From the NCBI RefSeq assembly GCF_001447195.1, contig NZ_LFRI01000218.1, positions 1 to 64,000 on the forward strand: a DNA stretch of 64,000 nt, written 5' to 3'. Position 1 is the first letter of the stretch; every line of letters begins with the position of its first letter. This document shows, one piece after another, positions 45,031 to 52,274 of the stretch. The translations under genes were made by a program, and so were the position numbers. The notes under the pieces are model-generated. The model was not told the origin of the DNA. It ran no database searches and saw only the letters and a list, made by a program, of their open reading frames with translations. Source of the DNA: Aquabacterium parvum. GTDB taxonomy: Bacteria > Pseudomonadota > Gammaproteobacteria > Burkholderiales > Burkholderiaceae_C.

Positions 45031-45536
45031 CGGCCCTCGACGTGCAATCTCGGTGGGCCCAGCTGCACAACACCCTGCCCACGCTGCGCCTGTACGCCCT
45101 GGTCGATGGCGTGCAGTACCAGACCCATTTCTGCAAGCGCTTCCAGCCGGGCAACGGGCTGTTCCCGCTGTTCGCCGACACGCCAGACGCAGCCTTGGCT
45201 CATGCAGGCCCCTGGCTGGTGGACGCCGCTCTGGCCGGTGAGGCCCTGGTCGCCGAGTTGGCCTCGCTCGAACGCGATGCGCCGTCGCTCACCTGGCTGA
45301 TTGCGCCGCAAGACCTGGAAGGCCTTGGGCAGCTGCTGCAACTGCGCCTTGACGCGAAGCTGCCAGATGGCCGCAGCGCCTTGCTTCGCTTCTGGGACCC
45401 GCGCGTCCTGGTCAACCTGGCGCGCACGCTCGACGGTGCGCAGCGTGAAGCGTTCTTCGGCCACATCCATGAGTGGCACCTTCTGCACGAAGGGCAGCGC
45501 GTTTGGATCGGGAGGCAAGATGCTGACGCTCACTGA
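45027..45536 (+). CDS. DUF4123 type VI effector chaperone (TecT-like)
   Basis: A 169-residue protein that starts within the PAAR stop (ATGA). It shows the DUF4123 pattern: LRLYALVDGVQY at the N-terminus, then APSLTWLIAPQDLEGLGQLL, and LLRFWDPRVLVNLARTLD. Proteins of this family (TEC, TecT) load a specific effector onto its PAAR or VgrG partner and are not themselves secreted. It overlaps the following small gene by 17 bp. Confidence 0.88.
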   Translation: MTALDVQSRWAQLHNTLPTLRLYALVDGVQYQTHFCKRFQPGNGLFPLFADTPDAALAHAGPWLVDAALAGEALVAELASLERDAPSLTWLIAPQDLEGLGQLLQLRLDAKLPDGRSALLRFWDPRVLVNLARTLDGAQREAFFGHIHEWHLLHEGQRVWIGRQDADAH

Positions 45537-45867
45537 GGCGCAATGGCAGGCCCTGCAACAAGGCGAAGCCCGCCAGTTCGTCGCCGCCGTTTGCGACGGG
45601 TTCCTGGCCAAGCGCCCCGAGGTGCGTGAGCAGCCTGGCCGCGAGGTGGTGCTGACAAGGATGCAGGACGCCTTCGACTACGCCGCTCGCGCGGGCTTCA
45701 CCAGCACGCCGCACATCATCCGGCTGATGCACCTGTCCGCAGACGCTCCGCGCATCCACGATGACCCGCTGGTCGATCCGTACCTGCGCAAGCCAGGGGC
45801 CACGCCCGAACAACGGCTCGATGACCTCGATGCCGTCATGAAACACAAGCTCAAGGGAGATCGCTGA
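45520..45867 (+). CDS. Small co-chaperone-like protein of the effector module
   Basis: A 115-residue protein with GGAGG (45511-45515) before ATG 45520, its start lying inside the chaperone gene. It is helical and charged (LTEAQWQALQQGEARQFVAA and QPGREVVLTRMQDAFDYAAR), ending in a lysine-rich tail. In the P. aeruginosa TseT locus a small co-chaperone (co-TecT) is encoded at this same place between DUF4123 chaperone and effector. Assignment here is by position and size. Confidence 0.65.
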   Translation: MLTLTEAQWQALQQGEARQFVAAVCDGFLAKRPEVREQPGREVVLTRMQDAFDYAARAGFTSTPHIIRLMHLSADAPRIHDDPLVDPYLRKPGATPEQRLDDLDAVMKHKLKGDR

Positions 45868-46469
45868 TGGCGTCGCTGGCCGTACCGGTGATCGAGGGCG
45901 TGGTCGTCCGTGTCTTGGCTGCGCTGGGCGTGGGCGTTGCAGCCGGCGTGGCGGGTGAGGCCGCAAAGGAGCAGGCGCGCAAGCATCAGGAGGAAGCTGA
46001 CCAGGCGAAGTCCGCGCCCATCGCGCGCACCGATGCGATCACGAAGGAGCGCAAGAAGTGCGAGGCGTGCCCGCCTGATGAGGGAACGATCAAGACACGC
46101 AGGTTCCCCGTGCGACAAGATTGGGTTGACTACCAAGCCCGCGTCGGTGGCATGGCCCATGGGCCGACCTTCATTGATGAATGGGTGTTCAACGCTCGAG
46201 AGTTCGACGGATTCGTTTCTGCCGAATGCCTGCTCAAAGAAGCAAAGGGCGGGTACGACAGATTTTTCGATGAGTGGGGGCGACCCAAGAAATGGTGGGC
46301 CCACAACGTAGACGAAATGATCGAACAAATGGGGGATCAAAGCTCGGCTGCCATGCCAAGGCCACCGATTCGTCTGGAGTGGTTCTGGCAAGAACCCATC
46401 AGCCACCGATACTTCTCGAAAATCCTCGTGCCCGTTGCGCCCGATGTGCCTCACCACCACTTGCCATGA
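45867..46469 (+). CDS. Tox-REase-5 nuclease effector (TseT-like)
   Basis: A 200-residue toxin. Its ATG overlaps the previous stop by one base. Residues 1-50 hold a hydrophobic, Ala/Gly-rich segment and a charged helix, as in effectors that dock on chaperones. The toxin domain (about 68-190) starts with CEACPPDEG and includes WVDYQARVGGMAHG, EWVFNAREFDGF and CLLKEAKGGYDRFF. The FDGF...EAK arrangement fits the D-(D/E)xK catalytic core of restriction-endonuclease-fold toxins. It would cleave DNA in target cells after T6SS delivery. The gene downstream encodes the expected antidote. Confidence 0.85.
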   Translation: MASLAVPVIEGVVVRVLAALGVGVAAGVAGEAAKEQARKHQEEADQAKSAPIARTDAITKERKKCEACPPDEGTIKTRRFPVRQDWVDYQARVGGMAHGPTFIDEWVFNAREFDGFVSAECLLKEAKGGYDRFFDEWGRPKKWWAHNVDEMIEQMGDQSSAAMPRPPIRLEWFWQEPISHRYFSKILVPVAPDVPHHHLP

Positions 46470-47209
46470 AACAGACGCCACCTCTCAGCATCATGTTTCG
46501 GGCCCAGTACCAAATCGACTTGGCCCGCCCACCCACATTGGATGATGATCTTCGCAACTTCTTTGAATTGCGTCAGCACCTGCGCCAGCTGTCTCCAAAA
46601 CTGACCGATTGGTTTTTGGGCGGCAACAGCAAAGAGGATGCCCTTCTGTATTCGGCGTTCGACGACATGGGCCCCACGAGTGCAATCTCAGCCGTCCTGA
46701 GAGAAAAGCAACGAAACAAGAGTTCGCAGTTTGTCTCCAGATCAATCGGCCTGTGGAATGGCGAGGAAGGTCAGGAAGGCGCAACGATGGGCGGCGTTTA
46801 CAGGCAAGTGAAAGAACCCAGCCTTGTCCACTTTGAGACGGAAATCGCAGGCTTCCTCAATCACGCCAATGTCCTGAGCACGGTAAACAAGTTCATTGAA
46901 ATCTGGCGTCCTCTGTTCGTTTCAGTCGAGCCAACTTTCTACGATTCTGTTTTCAAAGACCGGCCTGGCGTCGGCTGGATGCTCTACCTTCCCCGCGTGC
47001 TGTCCGTCCAGCAAGTCCCGGAAGCACGCGCGCTTGTGCCCGTCATGGGCCAAGGCGAGCAAGGCCAAGACAAGCAGGTCGGCACGATCCTGGTCAGCGT
47101 CACCGATGAGCCGTTCTCCGATGAGAACCCCGAACACGTGAAGGTGGCCAATGCCATCGAGATCCGTTTGGTTGATCAGGACTTGCTCCCGCGTTTTTCG
47201 GAGTTTTGA
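46466..47209 (+). CDS. Immunity protein of the nuclease effector (Imm52-like)
   Basis: A 247-residue cytoplasmic protein whose ATG overlaps the toxin stop (ATGA). No signal peptide, fitting protection against a nuclease. The sequence (FRAQYQIDLARPPTLDDDLR, SVEPTFYDSVFKDRPGVGWM, YLPRVLSVQQVPEARAL) agrees with the Imm52 group that accompanies Tox-REase-5 toxins, and matches the place of TsiT in P. aeruginosa. Base composition is clearly less G+C-rich than in core genes, which points to transfer. Confidence 0.78.
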   Translation: MKQTPPLSIMFRAQYQIDLARPPTLDDDLRNFFELRQHLRQLSPKLTDWFLGGNSKEDALLYSAFDDMGPTSAISAVLREKQRNKSSQFVSRSIGLWNGEEGQEGATMGGVYRQVKEPSLVHFETEIAGFLNHANVLSTVNKFIEIWRPLFVSVEPTFYDSVFKDRPGVGWMLYLPRVLSVQQVPEARALVPVMGQGEQGQDKQVGTILVSVTDEPFSDENPEHVKVANAIEIRLVDQDLLPRFSEF

Positions 47210-47296
47210 ACAGGATCAGGTGTCCGCCATCAGCTTGAACTGCTCCTCAGAATCGCTGGCACATGAGGCGAACGTTTGTTCTGGCCCTTCTCAGCT

Positions 47297-47350
47297 CGCA
47301 AGGAAACGCCATGACGCAGGCCTGCGCTAAAAAGCCCGTCGCCTACTGGC
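47297..47350 (+). repeat. Right direct repeat bracketing the effector module
   Basis: Second copy of the 54-bp repeat at 44465-44518. Here it forms the natural ribosome site and 5' end of the small membrane-protein gene at 47311, so this copy is taken as the original junction and the left one as the duplicate or remnant. Confidence 0.7.
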
Positions 47351-47523
47351 TGGCCCTGACCGCGAGCGCCGCGCTGGGCGGCAGTTGGTTGAGCTACCTC
47401 GCCTACCTGAGTGGGGCCACCATCACCAAGCAGAGCGTGTACATGGGGGCCATCACGCTCTGCGCCGCTGTGCTGCTTGGCGTCTCGGTCATTTCGCTTG
47501 GCGTGCTTGCTGGCTCAGTCTGA
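47311..47523 (+). CDS. Small two-helix membrane protein
   Basis: A 70-residue protein read from ATG 47311 with AAGGAA 8 bp upstream. Two hydrophobic helices: YWLALTASAALGGSWLSYLA and VYMGAITLCAAVLLGVSVIS. Its 5' end is repeated at 44479, next to the XRE/2TM gene, so before the insertion it probably lay directly behind that regulator. The following 215 bp (47524-47738) hold nothing recognised. Confidence 0.6.
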   Translation: MTQACAKKPVAYWLALTASAALGGSWLSYLAYLSGATITKQSVYMGAITLCAAVLLGVSVISLGVLAGSV

Positions 47524-47738
47524 CAACTTGCGCGAACGCGTCATCCGCTTTCGAGGCGCGCGGCCGGGTGGGGGGCGTTTGCGATTTTTGTGGCGCTTTT
47601 GGTCTTTGTCATCACTCGCCCGCTCATCGACAGCGCAATTTGATGCGCGGTTCTGTGTGCTGAGGCGGAATCGGATGCGGTGGACCATGGAGGCGCAGTT
47701 CGGGCGCCGAACCTGCTGCTGGTCGCTCACCTTGGTGG

Positions 47739-48131
47739 TCAGACCGCCAGAGAAACAGCGCGCGTGGGGAAGGCTTTGAGCACCTTCTTGTCCATCGTCA
47801 CGAGTTTCGTTCCCAGCCGGGCTGCCAGTGCGACGAACTCGCAGTCATAGGCTGAGCATTCGCTGTCACGCACCAACTCAAGCACGTCACGCGAATGCAC
47901 GTCGAACTCGAATCCGTTCATCAGGGCTTCGGCCTCGGCCTGCAAGCCACATGCTTGCTCAAAGGTCAGCATGCCGCGTCGAACGTACCCGGCCAGGATG
48001 TTGCGGAACTCGCTTCGCCACAGGGGTGGGGCAGCCCATTCGGGCTCCCGCTCCAGCAGGGCTTCGGCAGCGTTGGTGAATTCCCCTGGCAAGTACAGGT
48101 ACGCCAGGATGTTGCTGTCAACAACGATCAC
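47739..48131 (-). CDS. PIN-domain ribonuclease toxin, VapC-type
   Basis: A 130-residue toxin starting with GTG 48131, which overlaps the antitoxin stop (GTGA). PIN acidic residues are in IVVDSNILAYLYL (Asp5), WRSEFRNIL (Glu near 41) and SECSAYDCEFVALAARLG, followed by LVTMDKKVLKAFP. Such enzymes cleave tRNA or rRNA when freed from the antitoxin. The two-gene layout, antitoxin first, is standard. Confidence 0.88.
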   Translation of the reverse strand: MIVVDSNILAYLYLPGEFTNAAEALLEREPEWAAPPLWRSEFRNILAGYVRRGMLTFEQACGLQAEAEALMNGFEFDVHSRDVLELVRDSECSAYDCEFVALAARLGTKLVTMDKKVLKAFPTRAVSLAV

Positions 48132-48373
48132 TTGCGTCCCTGCTTCTTGGCAGCGTCAATGTCCTTCGCCGTGAACTGCCCCGGCAGCAAGCTTGCGCGC
48201 AGTTCACGCGCCCGTGCCAGCCGTTCGCTCGGCGCGACGCGGCTGGGCAGCAGCACAGACTCCAGGCACACAATCGCTTCGCTGTTCAGGCTTCGCCGGT
48301 TCAGTTCTGCGGCGGCTTTCAGCCGCTCGTACACTGCGTCAGGGATGTTCTTCAACGTCAGGGAGGTGGGCAT
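48128..48373 (-). CDS. Ribbon-helix-helix antitoxin (FitA/VapB-type)
   Basis: An 81-residue protein read from ATG 48373. The N-terminus is an Arc-type ribbon-helix-helix (SLTLKNIPDAVYERLKAAAE and NRRSLNSEAIVCLESVL), which binds the operon promoter. The C-terminal tail (ARELRASLLPGQFTAKDIDA) would wrap around the PIN toxin. It is coupled to the toxin by a 4-bp overlap and has a strong promoter with a palindromic site right upstream. The longer open frame to 49273 on this strand is only a shadow of another gene. Confidence 0.85.
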   Translation of the reverse strand: MPTSLTLKNIPDAVYERLKAAAELNRRSLNSEAIVCLESVLLPSRVAPSERLARARELRASLLPGQFTAKDIDAAKKQGRK

Positions 48374-48385
48374 GTGTGCACCTTT

Positions 48386-48435
48386 GGTTGCAACCCAAAC
48401 GGTTGCATTATGGTGTCCGTAAGCACCGTTGGCAA
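48386..48435 (-). promoter_or_regulatory. Promoter and operator of the toxin-antitoxin pair
   Basis: On the minus strand TTGCCA (48430-48435) and CATAAT (48407-48412) form a -35/-10 pair, each with 5 of 6 consensus matches and a 17-bp spacer. Just downstream is the perfect palindrome GGTTGCAACC (48386-48395). A further GGTTGC half-site lies at 48401-48406. These are good candidate sites for autorepression by the RHH antitoxin. Confidence 0.7.
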
Positions 48436-48496
48436 CCGTTCTGGGGCTGTCGGCATCCCGGCGGGTGAACTGCACTGAAAAAGGGATCGGGCATCC

Positions 48497-49300
48497 ATGA
48501 CAACAACCAGACGCCACTCGCCACCTGTGACACGCGCTCAGGCGCTGGCGCGGGTGGAGTCCCGCCTCAGACGCCAGGGCTTCCCCCGGCTTCAGATGCT
48601 GTTCCTGGTCTCGTTGACCGGGGTGTTTGGCCTGCTGTCTTCGTACTGCTTGCTGAGCCTGGGACTGGACGCCATGGCCGTTCGTTACCCGCTGGCGCTG
48701 GCCTGCTCGTACCTGTTCTTTCTCCTTCTGATCTGGCTGTGGCTGCGCACGAACGCGCAGGACTACCAGGACATCCCTGACCTGACGGGCCTCGGGCCAT
48801 CGGATTCGGGCTGTGCACCGCCCGCTGACTGCGCGAGCGGCGGCGGAGGTGATTTCGCGGGAGGCGGCGCGACGGGGTCGTTTGACTCCGCTTCGGTCAC
48901 ATCCAACGCCACACACGATGGTGCTGGCAAGGCCCTCGCCGAAGCCGCCGGCAGCATCGGTGAGGCGGAGGAGTTCGCCATCCCGTTGGCGGTCATCGCC
49001 ATCGCCGTGGCCCTCGCCGCCGGGCTGGCTTTTGCGTCGCTGTACATCGTCTACATCGCGCCGGTGCTGTTCGCCGAGGTGCTGCTGGACGGCGTTCTGG
49101 CCTACGCGCTCTTCAGGCGCCTGAGGTCCGAAGACCGGCGCTACTGGCTCACCAGCGCCGTGCGGTCCACCCTTGCCCCCTTTGCCTTGACCGCCGTGTT
49201 CGTTTCCTTGTCGGGTTGGGCCATGTCCTGGTATGCCCCTGAGGCCACCTCCATCGGGCAGGTCTTCAAACACGCGAGCGAGAACCCATCAGCGAGGTGA
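48497..49300 (+). CDS. Hypothetical integral membrane protein
   Basis: A 267-residue protein with about four hydrophobic helices: two near 33-80 (MLFLVSLTGVFGLLSSYCLL and YPLALACSYLFFLLLIWLWL), one long helix near 155-185, and one near 230-250. Between helices 2 and 3 lies a Gly/Ser-rich loop with GGGGDFAGGG. No family recognised; the loop could be extracytoplasmic. It stands alone, divergent from the toxin-antitoxin pair. Confidence 0.7.
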   Translation: MTTTRRHSPPVTRAQALARVESRLRRQGFPRLQMLFLVSLTGVFGLLSSYCLLSLGLDAMAVRYPLALACSYLFFLLLIWLWLRTNAQDYQDIPDLTGLGPSDSGCAPPADCASGGGGDFAGGGATGSFDSASVTSNATHDGAGKALAEAAGSIGEAEEFAIPLAVIAIAVALAAGLAFASLYIVYIAPVLFAEVLLDGVLAYALFRRLRSEDRRYWLTSAVRSTLAPFALTAVFVSLSGWAMSWYAPEATSIGQVFKHASENPSAR

Positions 49301-49500
49301 CGCGTGGTTTCACACTGCGCTGGCCACATGCGAGCGGGCGGGTTGAAAGGCTGCTCGGTCGCCCCTTGTGAGCCATCCTTGAGGCCGCCCTGAGCCCCAA
49401 AAGCTCGGCGCGTCGCGCGCGCGTCCCCTCGGGCAAATCCGCCCCTCGGTTCAACGTCCCGCTGTCACACAGCTGCCACCGCCGTGGGTGAGAATTTGGC

Positions 49501-49525
49501 GTGCATGGCCCAAAGTGCCATGCAC
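49501..49525 (+). promoter_or_regulatory. Leader stem-loop before first PEP-CTERM paralogue
   Basis: GTGCATGGC (49501-49509) pairs perfectly with GCCATGCAC (49517-49525) around a CCAAAGT loop, 33 bp before the start codon. The corresponding place in the paralogue's leader also forms a hairpin, but with changed stem bases. The whole leader (49403-49558) is duplicated at 51043-51195. Confidence 0.55.
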
Positions 49526-49558
49526 AACCACCAACCATCAAACCACAGGGAACCCGCC

Positions 49559-50164
49559 ATGGCCATCAAGCCTGCATTCGCCGTTGCCGCAGCGGCACTC
49601 GCTTCGCTAGCCATCTCCGCACCCGCCCAAGCCGATCTGCAAACCTGGCGTCTCACGGCCACGTCTTACCAGGTCGAGTCGGGCTTCGACGCCCCGGCCT
49701 TCGCGGAACTTTCCAAGACCTTCACCGTTGACTATGTGTTTGACACGCTGACGCCGTCGCTTGACACCTGGCCTGGCACGTTCGACGGTGCGGTCAAATC
49801 GTTCACCATCAACGGTGACAGGTCACAAGCTGGCGGATACATCGTCACCCTCGGTGGCGATGGCTTCAGCGTCATCAACGTCATGCCCAGCAAAAAACGC
49901 AGCGATGGCATCAACTTCATTTCCTTCAACCACCCCGATGGGGTCGCCAGCGCGGACGTGGCTTCGGCCCTGAAGGATTTTGCTGCGAAGACAGCGATGG
50001 GCCGCACCGAGCTGCGATTGGACTTTGGCGCTTACAGCATCTACGCCAGTCCGACCTCGTTTGTCATGACCTCCGTGCCTGAACCCTCGGCCGCCTGGCT
50101 GTTGCTGGCGGGCGTGCCGCTGCTGGCCATCCAGCAGCGCGGCCGCCGCAGCGCCGCCGCCTGA
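49559..50164 (+). CDS. PEP-CTERM exosortase substrate, paralogue 1
   Basis: A 201-residue exported protein; ATG 49559 has AGGGAA 7 bp upstream. Signal peptide at 1-25 (ending SAPAQA). The mature part begins DLQTWRLTATSYQVESGFDA. At the end is a PEP-CTERM sorting signal: VPEPSAAWLLLAG, hydrophobic helix, then QQRGRR. Exosortase would cut and anchor or release it. It is highly similar along its length to the protein at 51196, showing recent duplication. No exosortase gene is in the window. Confidence 0.85.
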   Translation: MAIKPAFAVAAAALASLAISAPAQADLQTWRLTATSYQVESGFDAPAFAELSKTFTVDYVFDTLTPSLDTWPGTFDGAVKSFTINGDRSQAGGYIVTLGGDGFSVINVMPSKKRSDGINFISFNHPDGVASADVASALKDFAAKTAMGRTELRLDFGAYSIYASPTSFVMTSVPEPSAAWLLLAGVPLLAIQQRGRRSAAA

Positions 50165-50182
50165 TCCAGGGTCGCAACGAGT

Positions 50183-50872
50183 TCAGCGGGAACGTCTGGC
50201 CAGTCGCCCGGCGACCAGCGTTCCCACGCCCAGCAGCAGCATCGACAGCGCCGATGCTTCGGGCACCGCTGACACGTTGCGCGTGAAACCGCAGCCTGAA
50301 TCTGCGAAACCTTCGCAGGGCGAGACCCCCCCCGTGGGGCCAATCGATGCGACCAGGCCCTCACCGCTCAGCGATGTGCCGTAGACGCGAAACGCCAGGG
50401 TGGGCACGACTGAAAACGTGATGTTGCCCGTCGCGTGCGAGCCGTCTGGCGTGTACGTGCCCAGCAGGAAGGTGCCCGGGCGCAAGGTGTCGCCGAGCCA
50501 GGACAGGTAGCCTTCGGGTTGGTTGAATGCCGCGGAGAAGGTGTACCCGGGCACGTCGCATGAGTTCGAGCAGCGGTAACCGCGGCTGATCTGCAAGCCG
50601 GTGTAGTCGGCAAACGCATCGATGGTGGGCGCACCGAACTCATCGGTCACCCAGGCGAAGGTGGGCAGCTCGTCCGGCTCGAAGCCAAACGGTGCCCCCA
50701 GGTCATCGCTGATCGCGCGGTCTGCGCTGACCTTCACCCACACCTCGATCGGCGTGTCGGCGTTGACGGTGCCGCTGGGTTGCAGGTAGTCGATGGAAAT
50801 TTGTGTCGAAGCCTGAGCGGCCCCGGTGGCCAAGGTGAATGCGCAGAGCGCTTGCGTCAAGCGAATGTTCAT
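50183..50872 (-). CDS. PEP-CTERM exosortase substrate, unrelated type
   Basis: A 229-residue exported protein read from ATG 50872. Signal peptide (LTQALCAFTLATGAAQA). The mature region has a Cys pair (YRCSNSCDVPGY) and a second one near the end (SPCEGFADSGCGF). The sorting signal is VPEASALSMLLLGVGTLVAG followed by RLARRSR, with Ala in place of the usual second Pro. It lies between the two paralogues, on the other strand, and is not similar to them outside the sorting signal. Confidence 0.82.
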   Translation of the reverse strand: MNIRLTQALCAFTLATGAAQASTQISIDYLQPSGTVNADTPIEVWVKVSADRAISDDLGAPFGFEPDELPTFAWVTDEFGAPTIDAFADYTGLQISRGYRCSNSCDVPGYTFSAAFNQPEGYLSWLGDTLRPGTFLLGTYTPDGSHATGNITFSVVPTLAFRVYGTSLSGEGLVASIGPTGGVSPCEGFADSGCGFTRNVSAVPEASALSMLLLGVGTLVAGRLARRSR

Positions 50873-51140
50873 GAGGCACCCCTGATGTCGGATTTGTGTT
50901 GGCAAGGCTGATGCACACAAGAGGCAGGCCGAGCCAAGCCAACCCGAACTTCTTGCGCTCGGGCAGCAGAGTAACAGCAGCTTGGGCGAGCTGGTTTTTC
51001 GAAACTGGCGTGCATTGCACAATGTCCCGCGCCACCCAAAAGGCTCGGCGCGTCGCGTGTGCTTCCCTTGGGGCATGTCCGCCCCTGATTGCGGTGCCCC
51101 GCTGTCATGCGCCCGCCTCTGCCGTGCGTGAGAATTTGCC

Positions 51141-51165
51141 GTGCAGCGCGCCAAGCGCCCTGCAC
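51141..51165 (+). promoter_or_regulatory. Leader stem-loop before second PEP-CTERM paralogue
   Basis: GTGCAG (51141-51146) pairs with CTGCAC (51160-51165), and after one C-C mismatch GCG (51148-51150) pairs with CGC (51156-51158), around CCAAG. Compared with 49501-49525 the outer GTGC/GCAC is kept while inner bases change on both sides, so the pairing is preserved. Confidence 0.5.
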
Positions 51166-51195
51166 CCACAACCACAACCCCAGAGGGAGCCCACC

Positions 51196-51801
51196 ATGGC
51201 CATCAAGCCTTGCGCCGCCGTTGCCGCGGCAACACTCACCCTGCTCGCCTTCGCCGCACCCGCGCAAGCCGAGCTCCAGACCTGGAGCCTCACGGCCACG
51301 GCCTACGAGCTCACCGACGGCTTCACCGCCCCCGCGTTCGCGGAGCTCGGCAAGACCTTCCGGATCGACTACGTGATCGACATCCAGACGCCGTCTCTCG
51401 AAGGCTGGTCAGGCCTGTTTGACGGCGCGGTCAAGTCGTTCACGATCAATGGCCTCACGTCTCTGTCCGAGGGCTACGTCGTCAGCGTGGACGAAGGTGG
51501 CCTCAACGGCATCAACACCTGGCCCATCGACGCGCGCAGCGATGGCATCGACTTCGTTTCCTTCTTCAACCTCGACGCGACGTCTTACACGGACGTTGCT
51601 TCGACCCTGAAGGACCTTGCGACGTTTGCCCCCACCAGCTCAACCGTCTTGCGGGTGGACTTTGGCGAAAACAGCGTCTGGGCCGCGCCGACCTTGTTCG
51701 TGATGACCTCTGCCGTGCCCGAGCCCTCGGCCGCCTGGCTGCTGCTGATGGGCCTGCCCCTGCTCGTCCTCAAGCGCAACCGCCGCAACGCCGCAGCCTG
51801 A
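51196..51801 (+). CDS. PEP-CTERM exosortase substrate, paralogue 2
   Basis: A 201-residue exported protein, same length as its paralogue at 49559. GAGGGAG precedes ATG 51196. Signal peptide ends APAQA; the mature part begins ELQTWSLTATAYELTDGFTA. Shared core motifs include FDGAVKSFTING and SDGIDFVSF. The sorting signal is VPEPSAAWLLLMGLPLLVLK followed by RNRRN. Duplication included about 155 bp of leader, so both copies are probably controlled alike. Confidence 0.85.
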   Translation: MAIKPCAAVAAATLTLLAFAAPAQAELQTWSLTATAYELTDGFTAPAFAELGKTFRIDYVIDIQTPSLEGWSGLFDGAVKSFTINGLTSLSEGYVVSVDEGGLNGINTWPIDARSDGIDFVSFFNLDATSYTDVASTLKDLATFAPTSSTVLRVDFGENSVWAAPTLFVMTSAVPEPSAAWLLLMGLPLLVLKRNRRNAAA

Positions 51802-51870
51802 CCCAAAGCGCGCCCACCCACGCACGAACTCACACATCGCACGCCACCAGCGAGGCGGAAAAAGGGCGGA

Positions 51871-52084
51871 GGCGCTGAGCGGGCGGGCGCCTGGGTGGCG
51901 CAGAGGAGCGCAGCGGCAAGGTGGGCGCGCGCCAGCGCGCTTCGTGATCTGACTGGCCCGAGTTGTTTGAACGCAGCGCCCGCAGGGCGCGGAGTGAGTT
52001 CGAGGGCCCCACCTTGCCGTGAGCACCGCATGGGAGTCCTGCCGCAGGCAGGACCGCCACCCTGAAGCCCGACCGCTCAGCGCC
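51871..52084. other. Nested inverted-repeat element (possible structured RNA or palindromic repeat)
   Basis: The outer arms, 51871-51888 and 52067-52084, pair over 18 positions with one mismatch (perfect core GGCGCTGAGCGG/CCGCTCAGCGCC). Inner arms CGGCAAGGTGGG (51914-51925) and CCCACCTTGCCG (52008-52019) pair perfectly. Inside are GCGCCC-GCA-GGGCGC (51976-51990) and CGCGC-GCCA-GCGCG (51926-51939). Between inner and outer right arms is GTCCTGCC-GCA-GGCAGGAC (52036-52054). The whole could fold into a branched structure closed by long stems. No open frame of note lies here. It could be a small mobile palindromic element or a noncoding RNA. Confidence 0.6.
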
Positions 52085-52148
52085 GCAGCCCCCGCCTCGC
52101 GTTCTCACGACAAAGCGCCCACAACCCAGCGCACGACAAAAAACAAAC

Positions 52149-52170
52149 CTTGTAGTGCCACCCCTACAAG
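52149..52170. promoter_or_regulatory. Inverted repeat before the cyanate operon
   Basis: CTTGTAG (52149-52155) and CTACAAG (52164-52170) form a perfect 7-bp inverted repeat spaced by 8 bp, 105 bp before the first start codon. It is a candidate operator or activator site for the transport and cyanase genes. No regulator gene for it is adjacent. Confidence 0.5.
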
Positions 52171-52274
52171 CAAATCACACCCACCCCGATCCCCAAACCC
52201 GCCGCCAATTCCTAAAGTGAGCTCCACCCGCCACACGCCGGCCAACCAGCCAGCCGCCCGCCCAGGAGCCCACG

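Noticed and set aside
48374-49273. Extended frame making the antitoxin a 381-residue protein
   Set aside because: The upstream part is antisense to the membrane protein gene at 48497 and has no family features; the RHH domain starts cleanly at ATG 48373, behind a good promoter.
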